This document shows positions 50,684-59,592 of a stretch of DNA of 64,000 nucleotides, one piece after another (position 1 is the stretch's first letter; every line of letters starts with the position of its first letter). Origin of the DNA: Vibrio celticus. GTDB taxonomy: Bacteria > Pseudomonadota > Gammaproteobacteria > Enterobacterales > Vibrionaceae. The DNA is taken from positions 1,178,001 through 1,242,000 of the forward strand of contig NZ_AP025463.1 in the NCBI RefSeq assembly GCF_024347335.1, given 5' to 3'. Under the pieces are notes generated by a model. That model had not been told where the DNA came from, searched no databases, and was given only the letters and a program-made list of their open reading frames with translations. Made by a program: the position numbers and the translations under genes.

Positions 50684-51463
50684 TCAATACCCAATCAACT
50701 GATACAAAGGCGCTTGCTGTGCGGCTTTAGAAGCTTGCTGAAGCACACCTGTTTTGCTGTATCTCTTGAGTATCTTTCGAACGATAGGTTTTACTTCAGA
50801 TTTTGTCATTCCAGCTTTCAATTCTGGTTCATACAGCAATTGCAGTAGCACTACGTCTAACGGCGATAATAAGTCTTCTGGCGTGTGGTCGTTGAAAATA
50901 GAAGGGTAGGCTTTATCTGAATCATTCGGCAGGCCTAGAACTTGTGTGATCTCTTCCACGATACAGGCGACCAGCTTACCTCGCGATCTTGCCTGATCAA
51001 CCGGGATTACAATCCCAGCGTATACAATCTCGCCTTTAGAATTGGTTCTATAGCCCGCCGTGCAGATGGCGCTATTTAAATGCTGAGTTGATTTGAGCTT
51101 GAGCACCGATTTCGCCTCAGATACCCACTGGCTCTGCCTTGTGTATATCCATTTAACGTTCGCTTCGGACTCTTTACTGACGATTGTGATTGGGTGTTGA
51201 GTGACTTCAGATAAGTGTTGGATATGAAGCTCTGTGAGCTCTTGATGCAGTTCCTCATCGCCCACTCGATGATCGATCCAAATCTTGATCGGTTGTTTCC
51301 ACTTGGCGAGCGGTTTGTTGCCTTGGGAGTATTCGTGTTGCAGTGCGACTTTATAAAACGCAGTTTCAACGAAGGTTCTATCTAACCAAGTAAGCGGTGT
51401 GCTTGTCGCGTTAAAGGACAACAGCACCAACAAGAGGGGAAGCATTGAAGCTGTTCGATACAT
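50684..51463 (-). CDS. Secreted DUF2927-family protein at the end of the sap cluster
   Basis: The 259-residue product has a signal peptide (about 1-21, ending NATS-type) and resembles DUF2927. The segment KLVACIVEEITQVLGLPNDSD (about 167-187) sits where a zincin HEXXH helix would be, but reads VEEITQ, so it looks like a metalloprotease-like fold that has lost, or has atypical, zinc ligands. It lies 36 nt downstream of sapF in the same direction with no terminator between them, so it is probably the last gene of the sap operon. Its function is unknown; a periplasmic binding role is possible. Confidence 0.75.
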   Translation of the reverse strand: MYRTASMLPLLLVLLSFNATSTPLTWLDRTFVETAFYKVALQHEYSQGNKPLAKWKQPIKIWIDHRVGDEELHQELTELHIQHLSEVTQHPITIVSKESEANVKWIYTRQSQWVSEAKSVLKLKSTQHLNSAICTAGYRTNSKGEIVYAGIVIPVDQARSRGKLVACIVEEITQVLGLPNDSDKAYPSIFNDHTPEDLLSPLDVVLLQLLYEPELKAGMTKSEVKPIVRKILKRYSKTGVLQQASKAAQQAPLYQLIGY

Positions 51464-51499
51464 ACTTTTCCCCTCTGCTAAATGTAGCGTGATTCCAGG

Positions 51500-52282
51500 T
51501 TAGTGGTTGGGCGCTTTGGAGAAATGGCTCTCAACCAATCTTTGGGTGATTTGGTGAGTTGGATTGGTTAGCACTTGATCTGTTTCCCCACTCTCAACCA
51601 CATTGCCTTCATGCATGACAATGATCTTGTCGGTAATGTGTTTAACAATACCGAGGTGTTGAGATACATAAACGAACGATACGCCCATCTCTTCTTGTAA
51701 CTCTAAGAACAGATTGATGATTTGCGAGCGCATTGCCATGTCCAAACCATTTAAAGCTTCATCAGCAACAATGATGGATGGCTGAAGTATTAAGGCACGA
51801 GCCAAACAAACCCTTTGTTTCTGGCCTGCAGCAAGCATCTGAGGGTAGAAATACGCATGTTCCGGTAGAAGGCCTACGCGCAGTAGTGTGTCTTTCACAC
51901 GACGCATACGAGCTTCTGGAGGCATGTTGGTGTTTCGCTTTAATGGACCTTCAAGAATTCGACCGATCTGAATGCGCGGGTTAAGTGACGTATTCGGATC
52001 TTGGAAGATCATTCGAATCAGCTTACAACGAGTCGAGTAGTCTTTGTGCTCTAGCTTTTCGCCATTCACGCGGATCTCGCCTGCGGTTGGCTCCACCATG
52101 CCTGCGAGCATTCTGGCTAATGTTGATTTGCCAGAACCATTCTGGCCGATAAAACCAATTGTCTGGCCTGCTTCAAGAGAAAAGCTAACTGGCTTCACCG
52201 CCTGATGAATCTTTTTACGGAAAAGACCAGAGCGAGTCGTAAAGTCTTTAGACAAATCACTGACTTCTAATAATGCACTCAT
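51500..52282 (-). CDS. sapF: Peptide ABC transporter ATP-binding protein SapF
   Basis: SapF is one of two ATPases of the Sap transporter, linked to resistance to cationic antimicrobial peptides and to putrescine export in E. coli. The 260-residue protein has Walker A GQNGSGKST (about 44-52), a signature-region variant LAAGQKQRVCLARAL in place of LSGGQ (about 148-162), Walker B IIVADEALNGLD and the His-switch. The LAAGQ signature is characteristic of SapF. It overlaps sapD by 4 nt. Confidence 0.94.
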   Translation of the reverse strand: MSALLEVSDLSKDFTTRSGLFRKKIHQAVKPVSFSLEAGQTIGFIGQNGSGKSTLARMLAGMVEPTAGEIRVNGEKLEHKDYSTRCKLIRMIFQDPNTSLNPRIQIGRILEGPLKRNTNMPPEARMRRVKDTLLRVGLLPEHAYFYPQMLAAGQKQRVCLARALILQPSIIVADEALNGLDMAMRSQIINLFLELQEEMGVSFVYVSQHLGIVKHITDKIIVMHEGNVVESGETDQVLTNPTHQITQRLVESHFSKAPNH

Positions 52283-53280
52283 GATTTCTTTTTCTTCTCC
52301 ATATTCAGAGGGAAGTGACAGTTGAACTTATGGTTCTTTATACGTTTCGTATGTGGGATCTCGACACACTGCCTTTGTGCGTATGGGCAGCGAGGCCCTA
52401 ATCGACAACCAATAGGAAGATGTTGCAGCGGTGGAATTGACCCCGGCAAAGACTGGAGCTTTTCTTTGTGGGGAATCCAGTCGTTAAAGTCTGGCATCGC
52501 TTTTAACAAAGCAACGGTGTACGGGTGCTTTGGTGCATCCAACAGCTTCGGTGTATCAGCGGATTCTACCGATTGACCACAGTACATCACGGTAATGCGA
52601 GTCGCCCATTGGGTAATGGTGGTTAAGTCATGGCCGATCAACACGATGGTGGTGTTATTGATCTGGTTCATACGACTCAAAAGACGCAATATTTGAGACT
52701 GTGTAATTGGGTCTAAATCGTTGGTTGGCTCGTCAGCAATCAAGACTTTTGGCTTGGCAGCGATCGCCATTGCGATCATCACCTTTTGACACTCACCATC
52801 TGTCAGCTCATAAGAGTAACTGTCCATTAGGCGAGAGTGGTCTTTGATGCCGACTTTGTGTAGTAATGCGATCGCTTGCTTCTTATGCCACTTAAATCGT
52901 TGCCACCAACGACCTTCAAACGAATGGGAAGGGATCGCTTCAACGAGCTGGTTACCTACTTTTTCAGAAGGGTCAAGACACGTTGATGGCTCTTGGAAGA
53001 TCATTGCGATATCGCGGGCGATCACTCGGCGTCTTTCTTTCGGCGTCAGTTGCAGTAGGTCGATATTACCTAAGCGCATTCGGTCTGCAGAAACCTTCCA
53101 GTTTTCTTTACATACTCCGACGATCGCTTTTGCAACCAAGCTCTTACCTGAGCCTGATTCACCTACTAAGCCGCGAATTTCCCCTTCATTGAGGGTAATA
53201 CTCATTCGATCTACGGCTTTAACCATCCCTTGAGGGGTCTCAATCTCGATGGTTAGATGTCGAATATCAAGTAACGGCAT
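52279..53280 (-). CDS. sapD: Peptide ABC transporter ATP-binding protein SapD
   Basis: SapD is the second ATPase of the Sap complex; in E. coli it also supports Trk potassium uptake. The 333-residue product has Walker A GESGSGKSLVAKA (about 39-51), the signature region YELTDGECQKVMIAMAIAA (about 156-174), Walker B VLIADEPTNDLD and a C-terminal OppD/F-type cysteine segment CRLGPRCPYAQRQCVE (about 288-303). It overlaps sapC by 1 nt and sapF by 4 nt, showing one transcript. Confidence 0.94.
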   Translation of the reverse strand: MPLLDIRHLTIEIETPQGMVKAVDRMSITLNEGEIRGLVGESGSGKSLVAKAIVGVCKENWKVSADRMRLGNIDLLQLTPKERRRVIARDIAMIFQEPSTCLDPSEKVGNQLVEAIPSHSFEGRWWQRFKWHKKQAIALLHKVGIKDHSRLMDSYSYELTDGECQKVMIAMAIAAKPKVLIADEPTNDLDPITQSQILRLLSRMNQINNTTIVLIGHDLTTITQWATRITVMYCGQSVESADTPKLLDAPKHPYTVALLKAMPDFNDWIPHKEKLQSLPGSIPPLQHLPIGCRLGPRCPYAQRQCVEIPHTKRIKNHKFNCHFPLNMEKKKKS

Positions 53281-54167
53281 TATTCGATTCCTGCATTTAG
53301 CGCTTGGCGAACACCTTCACCGACGAGGTTAATCACGATAACTGTAAACATAATAGCTAAGCCGGGTAGGGTAACTGTCCATGGCGCAAGGTAAATCAAC
53401 TCGACCGAATCACCCAAGATTGAGCCCCATTCGGTACTCGGTGCTTGAGCGCCAAGCCCTAGGAAACCTAAAGCCGTGATATCAAGAATTGCGACTGACA
53501 GTGCCAGCGTAACTTCAAGCGCGATCACGGTAAGGATGTTCGGAAGGATTGAGTTCCATAGCAGGTAAAAATCGTTCGCACCATCAAGGCGAGAAGCCAG
53601 AATATAGTCTTTTTCTACTTCAGCATGCACGGCAATGTACACCGAGCGTATAAAGCGCGGGATCAGTGCCAAACACAAGGCGAGCAAGATATTGAACTCG
53701 CCAAAGCCAAGGAATGCCACGAAGATAATCGCCAGCAGAAGAGATGGAATCGACATAACAGTATCAAGCAGGTGGTTTAGCGTGCTTGATAGTAAGCCGC
53801 GCGTCATACCAGCAAGTACGCCAATCAGACAACCAATGACGGCTGCGATAAAGGTAATCACCACCGCGGCGCCGAAGGTTAACTGAGAGCCAATTATTAG
53901 GCGAGAGAGAATATCTCGGCCCAAGTCATCCGTACCTAGAAAGTATTCTACCGTTCCCGCGGGATCCCATGAGGGCGGCGTTAATAGGTGACCGGTTTGT
54001 TCTTGTGCATCATGCGGGGCTAACCACGGTGAAGTGACGGTGACCAGAATGATAAGCACCAAACACCATAAGCCAAACATCGCCAGATTATTACTACGGA
54101 AGCTGCGCCAGAAACGTTCGAACTGGGTTGGAATCTGTTCTTCTTGGTAGACGTTATTTGTTAGCAT
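53280..54167 (-). CDS. sapC: Peptide ABC transporter permease SapC
   Basis: SapC is an OppC-like inner-membrane permease with about six transmembrane segments in 295 residues: an N-terminal one near 30-50 and five in the core (about 95-290). The EAA-type loop is present around VEKDYILASRLDGANDFYLL (about 184-203) for contact with the ATPases. The N-terminal extension (NVYQEEQIPTQFERFWRSF) resembles that of enteric SapC. Its start overlaps sapB by 14 nt. Confidence 0.94.
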   Translation of the reverse strand: MLTNNVYQEEQIPTQFERFWRSFRSNNLAMFGLWCLVLIILVTVTSPWLAPHDAQEQTGHLLTPPSWDPAGTVEYFLGTDDLGRDILSRLIIGSQLTFGAAVVITFIAAVIGCLIGVLAGMTRGLLSSTLNHLLDTVMSIPSLLLAIIFVAFLGFGEFNILLALCLALIPRFIRSVYIAVHAEVEKDYILASRLDGANDFYLLWNSILPNILTVIALEVTLALSVAILDITALGFLGLGAQAPSTEWGSILGDSVELIYLAPWTVTLPGLAIMFTVIVINLVGEGVRQALNAGIE

Positions 54168-55116
54168 ACCATTCCTTCCTTACCAGTGGATTAATCATCG
54201 CGCCCAGTAGATCGGACAGAATGTTGGCGGTTAAAACCAAGGTTGCTACCACAATTACGCCTGCTTGAATTGAAACGTAATCTCGATTCGATAAGGCATC
54301 CAGTAACCAACGACCAATGCCCGGCCAGTTAAAGATAGACTCGGTAACAATAGCAAGCGTTAACATACTTGATAGCTGAACACCGACCTTAGGAATAATC
54401 GGAGGTATCGCGTTTCTTAGCACGTGCTGCGTGATGATCTCTCTAGTGGAAAGACCTTTAATTCGCGCAGCGCGGATGTAGTTTTGTGTCATTACTTCAG
54501 CCACTGACGCTCTCATCAATCGGATGACCTGAGTCGTTGGCGCCAGCGCTAAAACAAGACAAGGCAACGCCATATGCTCGATAACACTTTGTAGTGCGTG
54601 CGCGCGGTAGTGACCTTCGGCAAAAAAGGCGTCAATCATCGCGAAGCCAGTCACGTGTTCAATCTCGTAAAGTAGGTCGTATCGGCCACCAACCGGGAAC
54701 ATTTCAAAGTGCAGTGAAAACACCATGATCATCAGCAATGCGACCCAAAATATAGGTGCAGAGTAACCGGCCATTGAGGTGAACGATATGGTGGTATCAA
54801 CAAATTTACCTTGTCTCATACCAGCAATGGTGCCGAAAGGGATACCGATGATGAGTGCCAACACAAAGGCAAAGAAGCACAGCTCTAGCGTTGCAGGGAA
54901 CACCACGACCAACTCATCGATGATAGGCACACCGTGTTTGCTTAGGCCAAAGTTTAGCGTCGATAATTCAGTGATATAGCTAATCCATCCAGGCCAGAAA
55001 TCTTGAATTGCCCATGGGGAGGTTTGGTCTAATCGAAGCAGAGAAAAACCCACTAAGGTTAGAATCCCTAGCGTAATAACGAATAAGTTTACACGTCTTA
55101 ATGTATACCAAAACAT
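54154..55116 (-). CDS. sapB: Peptide ABC transporter permease SapB
   Basis: SapB is an OppB-like permease of 320 residues with six hydrophobic segments (about 10-28, 72-95, 105-130, 170-195, 240-265 and 280-305). The conserved coupling loop is YIRAARIKGLSTREIITQHVLRNA (starting about 215). It starts one base into the sapA stop and overlaps sapC by 14 nt, so translation of the operon is tightly coupled. SapB and SapC form the membrane channel. Confidence 0.94.
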   Translation of the reverse strand: MFWYTLRRVNLFVITLGILTLVGFSLLRLDQTSPWAIQDFWPGWISYITELSTLNFGLSKHGVPIIDELVVVFPATLELCFFAFVLALIIGIPFGTIAGMRQGKFVDTTISFTSMAGYSAPIFWVALLMIMVFSLHFEMFPVGGRYDLLYEIEHVTGFAMIDAFFAEGHYRAHALQSVIEHMALPCLVLALAPTTQVIRLMRASVAEVMTQNYIRAARIKGLSTREIITQHVLRNAIPPIIPKVGVQLSSMLTLAIVTESIFNWPGIGRWLLDALSNRDYVSIQAGVIVVATLVLTANILSDLLGAMINPLVRKEWYANK

Positions 55117-56738
55117 TACTGCACCTCTCTTCTGACTTGATCAAAAGGTTGGGCATTGAAAGGACTTGCTTTAAAGCCTGTTAGCGAACGATCGTGCACG
55201 CGAAATTGCACGCCATGAGCCAGAGGAATCACAGGAACTTCTTCATTTAGAATATTTTGGGCTTGTCGGTACAAGTTCACACGGTGCCTTTGTTGATTGA
55301 TCTCTAATGCTAAGTCGAGAAGGAAATCAAAGTCTGAATTACACCACATCGAGACGTTTAACCCTGCACGCTCAGAGCTGCATGAGAGCAGCGGACGTAA
55401 GAAGTTGTCTGGATCACCTGTATTGCCTATCCAGCCTGTAAGCAACAAGTCTGTTGAGGAAATAGAGGACAACTGTGTGCGGTCAAATCGGTCGTCGGTA
55501 TAGAGTTTCAATTCAATACCAATATCGGCTAAGTTTGCTTGGATAAGTTCTGCCGTTTTTCTTGGACTTGGATTGTATGCGCGTGGCTCTAGTGGTACCC
55601 ACATTGAAAGCTCTAACCCAGGTTCAACGCCAGCTTCTTTGAGAAGCGCAACCGCATAGTTTCGGTCGTAGCGAACTTGAACGCTGTCTTTTTGGTGAGC
55701 CCAAGAAGTAGGAGGAAGCAAGGTGTAGGCTTTGGTTCCTGTACCGTAATACACAGAATCAAGAATGTTCTGACGATTGATGGCTAAGTTGAGCGCTTTA
55801 CGAACTCGAGAGTCACGCAGTGCAGGGTGCTCAGTATTCAGCGCGATGAAAGAGACATTAACCGCCGGAGTAGCAGAAATCTTCAACTCTTCGTGAGCCT
55901 GAATAATAGGGATCTGGCTAGAGATCGGAGAGTTGAGCACGTCACACTCACTGCGAAGAAGCTTGGCAAGTGTGCCCGTTCCACGTTGCGAAGTATCGAA
56001 CACAACTTGGTCCATTTGTACTTCACCTTTCCAGTAGTGCTTGTTCTTTTTCAAGCGCACTAGGTCGTTGATTTGGTATTCATCTAAGTAGAAAGGGCCA
56101 GTGCCGACAGGATTGGAATCGATTCGATTTTTCTCATCCGCTGCAATGAGCTGATTGGCATACTCTTTAGAGTGAATGACCGCATAGCTGGTGGCGATGT
56201 TATTGAGAAATGAATTGTCTGGGCGACTTAATTGGAATTTCACTGTTAGGTCGTCGACTGCGGTGATATCGACAATCAGGTTCTTGAAGTCGATTCCGGC
56301 AAACCATGGATATAGGCCGCCACCCACATAATGAAATGGGTTTGAACTATCAATGACACGTTCAAAGCTAAACACCACATCTTGTGCATTCATGCTACGA
56401 GTTGGGGTGAACCAACCTGTCGTTTGGAACGCAACATTTGGGCGTAGTTTGAACGTGTATTCTGTACCTGATTTATCAACAGACCAACTTGTCACTAAGT
56501 TCTGTTTTGGTCGGTACGTCATCGGATCAAGAGTGAGCAGTGTATCGAAGATTTGAGGACTCAGCGATTCTGCGGTAATGCCACTATCAACCAGCTGTGG
56601 GTTGAAGGTACTAGGGTTACCTTGGCCACAATAAATGAAGCCTTTTTCACGGATTTGCTCGTGATTCACACTCTCACCACATCCAGCGAGAAAGCTCAAC
56701 GTGCAGATGCTCAGTGATAGTCTTATTAGTGCTTTCAT
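55116..56738 (-). CDS. sapA: Peptide ABC transporter substrate-binding protein SapA (lipoprotein)
   Basis: SapA is the periplasmic solute receptor of the DppA/OppA type that delivers antimicrobial peptides or other ligands to SapBC. The 540-residue product has a lipoprotein signal with lipobox FLAGC (Cys20) and Gly at +2. The mature protein shows YRPKQNLVTSWSVDKSGTEYTFKLRP (starting about 78) and VRKALNLAINRQNILDSVYYGTG (starting about 305), typical of the family. A lipid anchor differs from the soluble enteric SapA. It lies about 100 nt downstream of pspF. Confidence 0.93.
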   Translation of the reverse strand: MKALIRLSLSICTLSFLAGCGESVNHEQIREKGFIYCGQGNPSTFNPQLVDSGITAESLSPQIFDTLLTLDPMTYRPKQNLVTSWSVDKSGTEYTFKLRPNVAFQTTGWFTPTRSMNAQDVVFSFERVIDSSNPFHYVGGGLYPWFAGIDFKNLIVDITAVDDLTVKFQLSRPDNSFLNNIATSYAVIHSKEYANQLIAADEKNRIDSNPVGTGPFYLDEYQINDLVRLKKNKHYWKGEVQMDQVVFDTSQRGTGTLAKLLRSECDVLNSPISSQIPIIQAHEELKISATPAVNVSFIALNTEHPALRDSRVRKALNLAINRQNILDSVYYGTGTKAYTLLPPTSWAHQKDSVQVRYDRNYAVALLKEAGVEPGLELSMWVPLEPRAYNPSPRKTAELIQANLADIGIELKLYTDDRFDRTQLSSISSTDLLLTGWIGNTGDPDNFLRPLLSCSSERAGLNVSMWCNSDFDFLLDLALEINQQRHRVNLYRQAQNILNEEVPVIPLAHGVQFRVHDRSLTGFKASPFNAQPFDQVRREVQ

Positions 56739-56840
56739 AAAAAGAAATACTTTTCGAAACGAGGCGTTAGAGGAGCCTCAAGATCCGGACAATTTAACAT
56801 TTTATTTATTCGGCTCCAAATAATAATCAAGTGTGGACAG

Positions 56841-57863
56841 CTATTTATCGTTAGCTTGTCCGACAATCGCGTACTTCCTCACCATTCCACGTAATTGGTT
56901 GTAGGTTAACCCAAGCAATTCTGCGGCTTGTTTCTGGTTATATTTGCTCTGTTTTAGTGCTTGGTTGAGTAGCTTGATGTTTTGTTGTTCTTGCCATGCT
57001 TTGTAATCTAGCGGCAAAGAAAACAAGCTCTCTGATGAAGTATGGCTGTTAGATGGTTCATTGCCAGTTTCCGGAGAGGAATCTTGCTCTGTTTTCCATG
57101 CGGGCTTAAATGGGTTAAACACCAAATATTCAATAGGATATGGGTCTTTTCCGTGCTGATAGATCGCTCGCTCAATGACGTTTTTGAGCTCTCGTACATT
57201 CCCTGGCCAAGAATAATCTAAAAGCGATTCAACGGCAGAAGGGGCAAAGCCAACAAACAACTCCAATTCCAATTCACGACACATCTTAATGGCGTAGTAT
57301 TCTGCGAGTAGCATGATGTCTTCTTTTCGCTCACGCAAAGGAGGGATAGTAATGACGTCAAACGCCAGTCTATCTAATAGGTCAGCCCTGAATTCGCCCT
57401 TTAATGCCATGTCTGGTAAGTCGGCATTGGTTGCACACACCAGTCTTACATTGGCACTTAGCGCTTTTTGCCCACCGACACGTTCATATTGCCCGTATTC
57501 AATAACGCGCAATAGCTTCTCTTGAACCGCAAGGGGAGTGGTCGCCAGCTCATCCAGAAACAGTGTGCCGCCTTCTGCTCTTTCAAAACGGCCTTGATGA
57601 CGACCTTTCGAACCCGTAAACGACCCCGACTCGTGACCAAACAGTTCAGAATCAATCAAACCTTCACTGAGGGTTGAGCAGTTCAATGAGATCAAAGGTT
57701 GATCCCAACGTCTTGAGAGGTAATGCAGTCTTTGTGCGATCAGCTCTTTACCTGTGCCGCGCTCGCCAATGATCAGAATGGGTCTTTCTATTGGTGCGAG
57801 TTGGGATACTTTATCTAAAACAGAGAGAAAGCTAGGTGATTCACCAATGAGGTTCTGCTGCAT
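56841..57863 (-). CDS. pspF: Phage shock protein operon activator PspF
   Basis: PspF is a sigma-54 AAA+ activator that lacks a receiver domain and is inhibited by PspA. The start at ATG 57863 (MQQNLIGESPSFLSVLDKV) has AAGGAC about 6 nt upstream and gives 340 residues; the ATG at 57974 would add an unlikely 37. Landmarks are Walker A GERGTGKE (about 34-41), Walker B GTLFLDEL (about 109-116), the R-finger region and a C-terminal Fis-type helix-turn-helix (NQKQAAELLGLTYNQLRGMV). The sigma-54 contact loop reads GSFTGS rather than GAFTGA. It is divergent from pspABC. Confidence 0.94.
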   Translation of the reverse strand: MQQNLIGESPSFLSVLDKVSQLAPIERPILIIGERGTGKELIAQRLHYLSRRWDQPLISLNCSTLSEGLIDSELFGHESGSFTGSKGRHQGRFERAEGGTLFLDELATTPLAVQEKLLRVIEYGQYERVGGQKALSANVRLVCATNADLPDMALKGEFRADLLDRLAFDVITIPPLRERKEDIMLLAEYYAIKMCRELELELFVGFAPSAVESLLDYSWPGNVRELKNVIERAIYQHGKDPYPIEYLVFNPFKPAWKTEQDSSPETGNEPSNSHTSSESLFSLPLDYKAWQEQQNIKLLNQALKQSKYNQKQAAELLGLTYNQLRGMVRKYAIVGQANDK

Positions 57864-58010
57864 AGCGCGTCCTTGTATGAATTGATCGCTGGAGAGGTCA
57901 TGAAAGAGCCGTAGTGGTGAAAAATACCAATACTTGGCTAAATTCATCATAGCATGGTTCGGATTAATAACCATTTTATTGTAAGTAACTGATAATAAAT
58001 GGCTTAAAAG

Positions 58011-58027
58011 TTGGCATGCTACTTGGA
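58011..58027 (+). promoter_or_regulatory. Sigma-54 (RpoN) promoter of pspABC
   Basis: TTGGCATGCTACTTGGA has GG at -24 and GG at the usual GC position of -12, separated by the required 10 bp, so it matches TTGGCA-N6-TTG well. It lies 110 nt upstream of the pspA start in the pspF-pspA divergent gap, where PspF should act from upstream sites. The single -12 deviation (GG for GC) may modestly weaken it. Confidence 0.82.
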
Positions 58028-58136
58028 TTACTTATGGTAGGTTTCACAACAAACGTAAATTTTTGAGCAAGTGGATTGTTAAAGTCGTACAGCGATTTGA
58101 AACGCATTTGCCATCATTGTAATTAAGGAGTTCCTC

Positions 58137-58808
58137 ATGGGTATTTTTTCTCGCTTTGCAGACATTGTAAATTCAAACATCAGTGCACTATTAGATAAGG
58201 CCGAAGATCCTGAAAAGATGATTCGCCTGATTATCCAAGAAATGGAAGACACGCTGGTTGAGGTTCGTACTAACTCAGCAAAAGCAATCGCAGACAAGAA
58301 AGAGCTAGCACGTAAAGTTGAAGCTATCGAAACTCAGATTCTAGATTGGCAAAACAAAGCGACACTCGCACTGACTAAGCAACGTGAAGATCTGGCAAGA
58401 GCGGCGCTAATCGAAAAGCAAAAACTGGAAGACATCATCAAGAGCCTTCACACCGAGCAAACTTTGGTTCATGAAACCATAGAAAAGCTAACCAGTGAGA
58501 TCGGCAAGCTTGAAACCAAAATTGCAGAAACTCGCGCAAAGCAACAAGCATTAATGATTCGTAATAATGCGGCGAGCAATCGTCGTGATGTTCAAAAACA
58601 CCTGCATTCAAGCAAAACCAACGAAGCAATGGCGAAGTTTGAGCAATTCTCGCGTAAAGTGGATGAATTAGAAGCTGAAGCGGACGTTTACGCTAAGACG
58701 GGTAACGCAAAATCTTTAGACCAAGAGTTTGCCGAACTACAAGCTCAAGATGAAATCGAAAAAGAGCTAGCGAAACTGAAGCAACAAGTTGAAAACCGCG
58801 ATAAATAA
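58137..58808 (+). CDS. pspA: Phage shock protein A
   Basis: PspA is an ESCRT-III-like peripheral membrane protein. It holds PspF inactive in unstressed cells and oligomerises on damaged inner membrane to limit proton leak. The 223-residue product is almost entirely helical. It starts with the amphipathic helix MGIFSRFADIVNSNISALLD (1-20) that senses membrane stress, followed by long coiled coils (about 25-145) and the C-terminal acidic and Lys-rich helices. AAGGAG precedes the ATG. It is the first gene of pspABC. Confidence 0.97.
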   Translation: MGIFSRFADIVNSNISALLDKAEDPEKMIRLIIQEMEDTLVEVRTNSAKAIADKKELARKVEAIETQILDWQNKATLALTKQREDLARAALIEKQKLEDIIKSLHTEQTLVHETIEKLTSEIGKLETKIAETRAKQQALMIRNNAASNRRDVQKHLHSSKTNEAMAKFEQFSRKVDELEAEADVYAKTGNAKSLDQEFAELQAQDEIEKELAKLKQQVENRDK

Positions 58809-58816
58809 TCTAGGAG

Positions 58817-59056
58817 TTGTCTATGTCAACATTTCTAATTGCAGGTCCAATGATTGTCTTTTTAATCTTCGTGGCACCGCTATGGTTATTCTTACATTAC
58901 CGCAGCAAGAAGAAATCCAGCAATGGTCTTTCTGAAACGGATCTTCAACGTCTGCATAAGCTTTCTGCGCAAGCCGAATCCATGCAAGACCGAGTGAAAA
59001 CGCTAGAAAAAATACTGGATGCGGAGTCGCCTAACTGGAGACGAAACTATGAGTAG
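58817..59056 (+). CDS. pspB: Phage shock protein B
   Basis: PspB is a small inner-membrane protein that, with PspC, signals envelope stress to PspA and so frees PspF. The 79-residue product has one N-terminal transmembrane helix (about 5-28, FLIAGPMIVFLIFVAPLWLF) and a cytoplasmic coiled coil (about 40-70) with the typical LSETDLQRLHKLSAQAESMQ. It starts 8 nt after pspA and overlaps pspC by 8 nt. Confidence 0.95.
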   Translation: MSMSTFLIAGPMIVFLIFVAPLWLFLHYRSKKKSSNGLSETDLQRLHKLSAQAESMQDRVKTLEKILDAESPNWRRNYE

Positions 59057-59435
59057 AGAACTGTATCGCGACACGATTAACGGCAAATTGTCTGGTGTGT
59101 GTGCAGGGTTAGCGAACTACTTTGGCCTTGAAGTGTGGTTGGTTCGCATCTTAGTTATCTCAGCAGCACTGCTTGGTGGTAGTTTTCTGGTGTTATTAGC
59201 GTATTTAGCTTTGACATTTATGCTTGAAAAACAACCACCTCACTATGTTGATGAGATGAAAGCCAAACAAGAGCACACACTCAAACAAAAGCCTTGGGAA
59301 AAAGGGCAAACGGCAGAGTCGTTACTGGGCACTTTAGAGGGTGATTTCCAGAAGTTAGAGACCAGTGTCCGCAACATGGAAGCTTATGTGACCTCCGACA
59401 CCTTTAAAGTCGACCGCGCATTTAAGAACATGTAA
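59049..59435 (+). CDS. pspC: Phage shock protein C
   Basis: PspC is the polytopic partner of PspB in stress sensing. The 128-residue product begins MSRELYRDTINGKLSGVCAG at ATG 59049, within the pspB 3' end. An ATG at 59019 would add ten residues with no ribosome site. The PspC domain (about 1-65) has the signature LSGVCAGLANYFGLEVWLVR and a hydrophobic segment (about 35-62). The cytoplasmic tail contains a leucine-rich helix. No pspD or pspE follows; a terminator does. Confidence 0.94.
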   Translation: MSRELYRDTINGKLSGVCAGLANYFGLEVWLVRILVISAALLGGSFLVLLAYLALTFMLEKQPPHYVDEMKAKQEHTLKQKPWEKGQTAESLLGTLEGDFQKLETSVRNMEAYVTSDTFKVDRAFKNM

Positions 59436-59457
59436 CGATAAGTCTAAAAAAGATTCG

Positions 59458-59499
59458 ATAACGGTTTAGGAAAATTTATTCCAAGCCGTTATTTTTTTT
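59458..59499 (+). terminator. Rho-independent terminator of pspABC
   Basis: ATAACGGTTTAGGAA pairs with TTCCAAGCCGTTAT, with one wobble pair and one bulge (59458-59472 with 59479-59492), and runs straight into a T-tract, 23 nt after the pspC stop. Confidence 0.82.
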
Positions 59500-59592
59500 A
59501 ATAATTTTGTCTAAATAAATCTTACGATAACTGGTAAGTTACATGTGATTAATCTATGTTATAAAAATATTTATAGATATGGATGATCACCA

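Noticed and set aside
52844..53233. A 129-codon rightward frame antisense to sapD
   Set aside because: It lies fully within sapD with no independent support.
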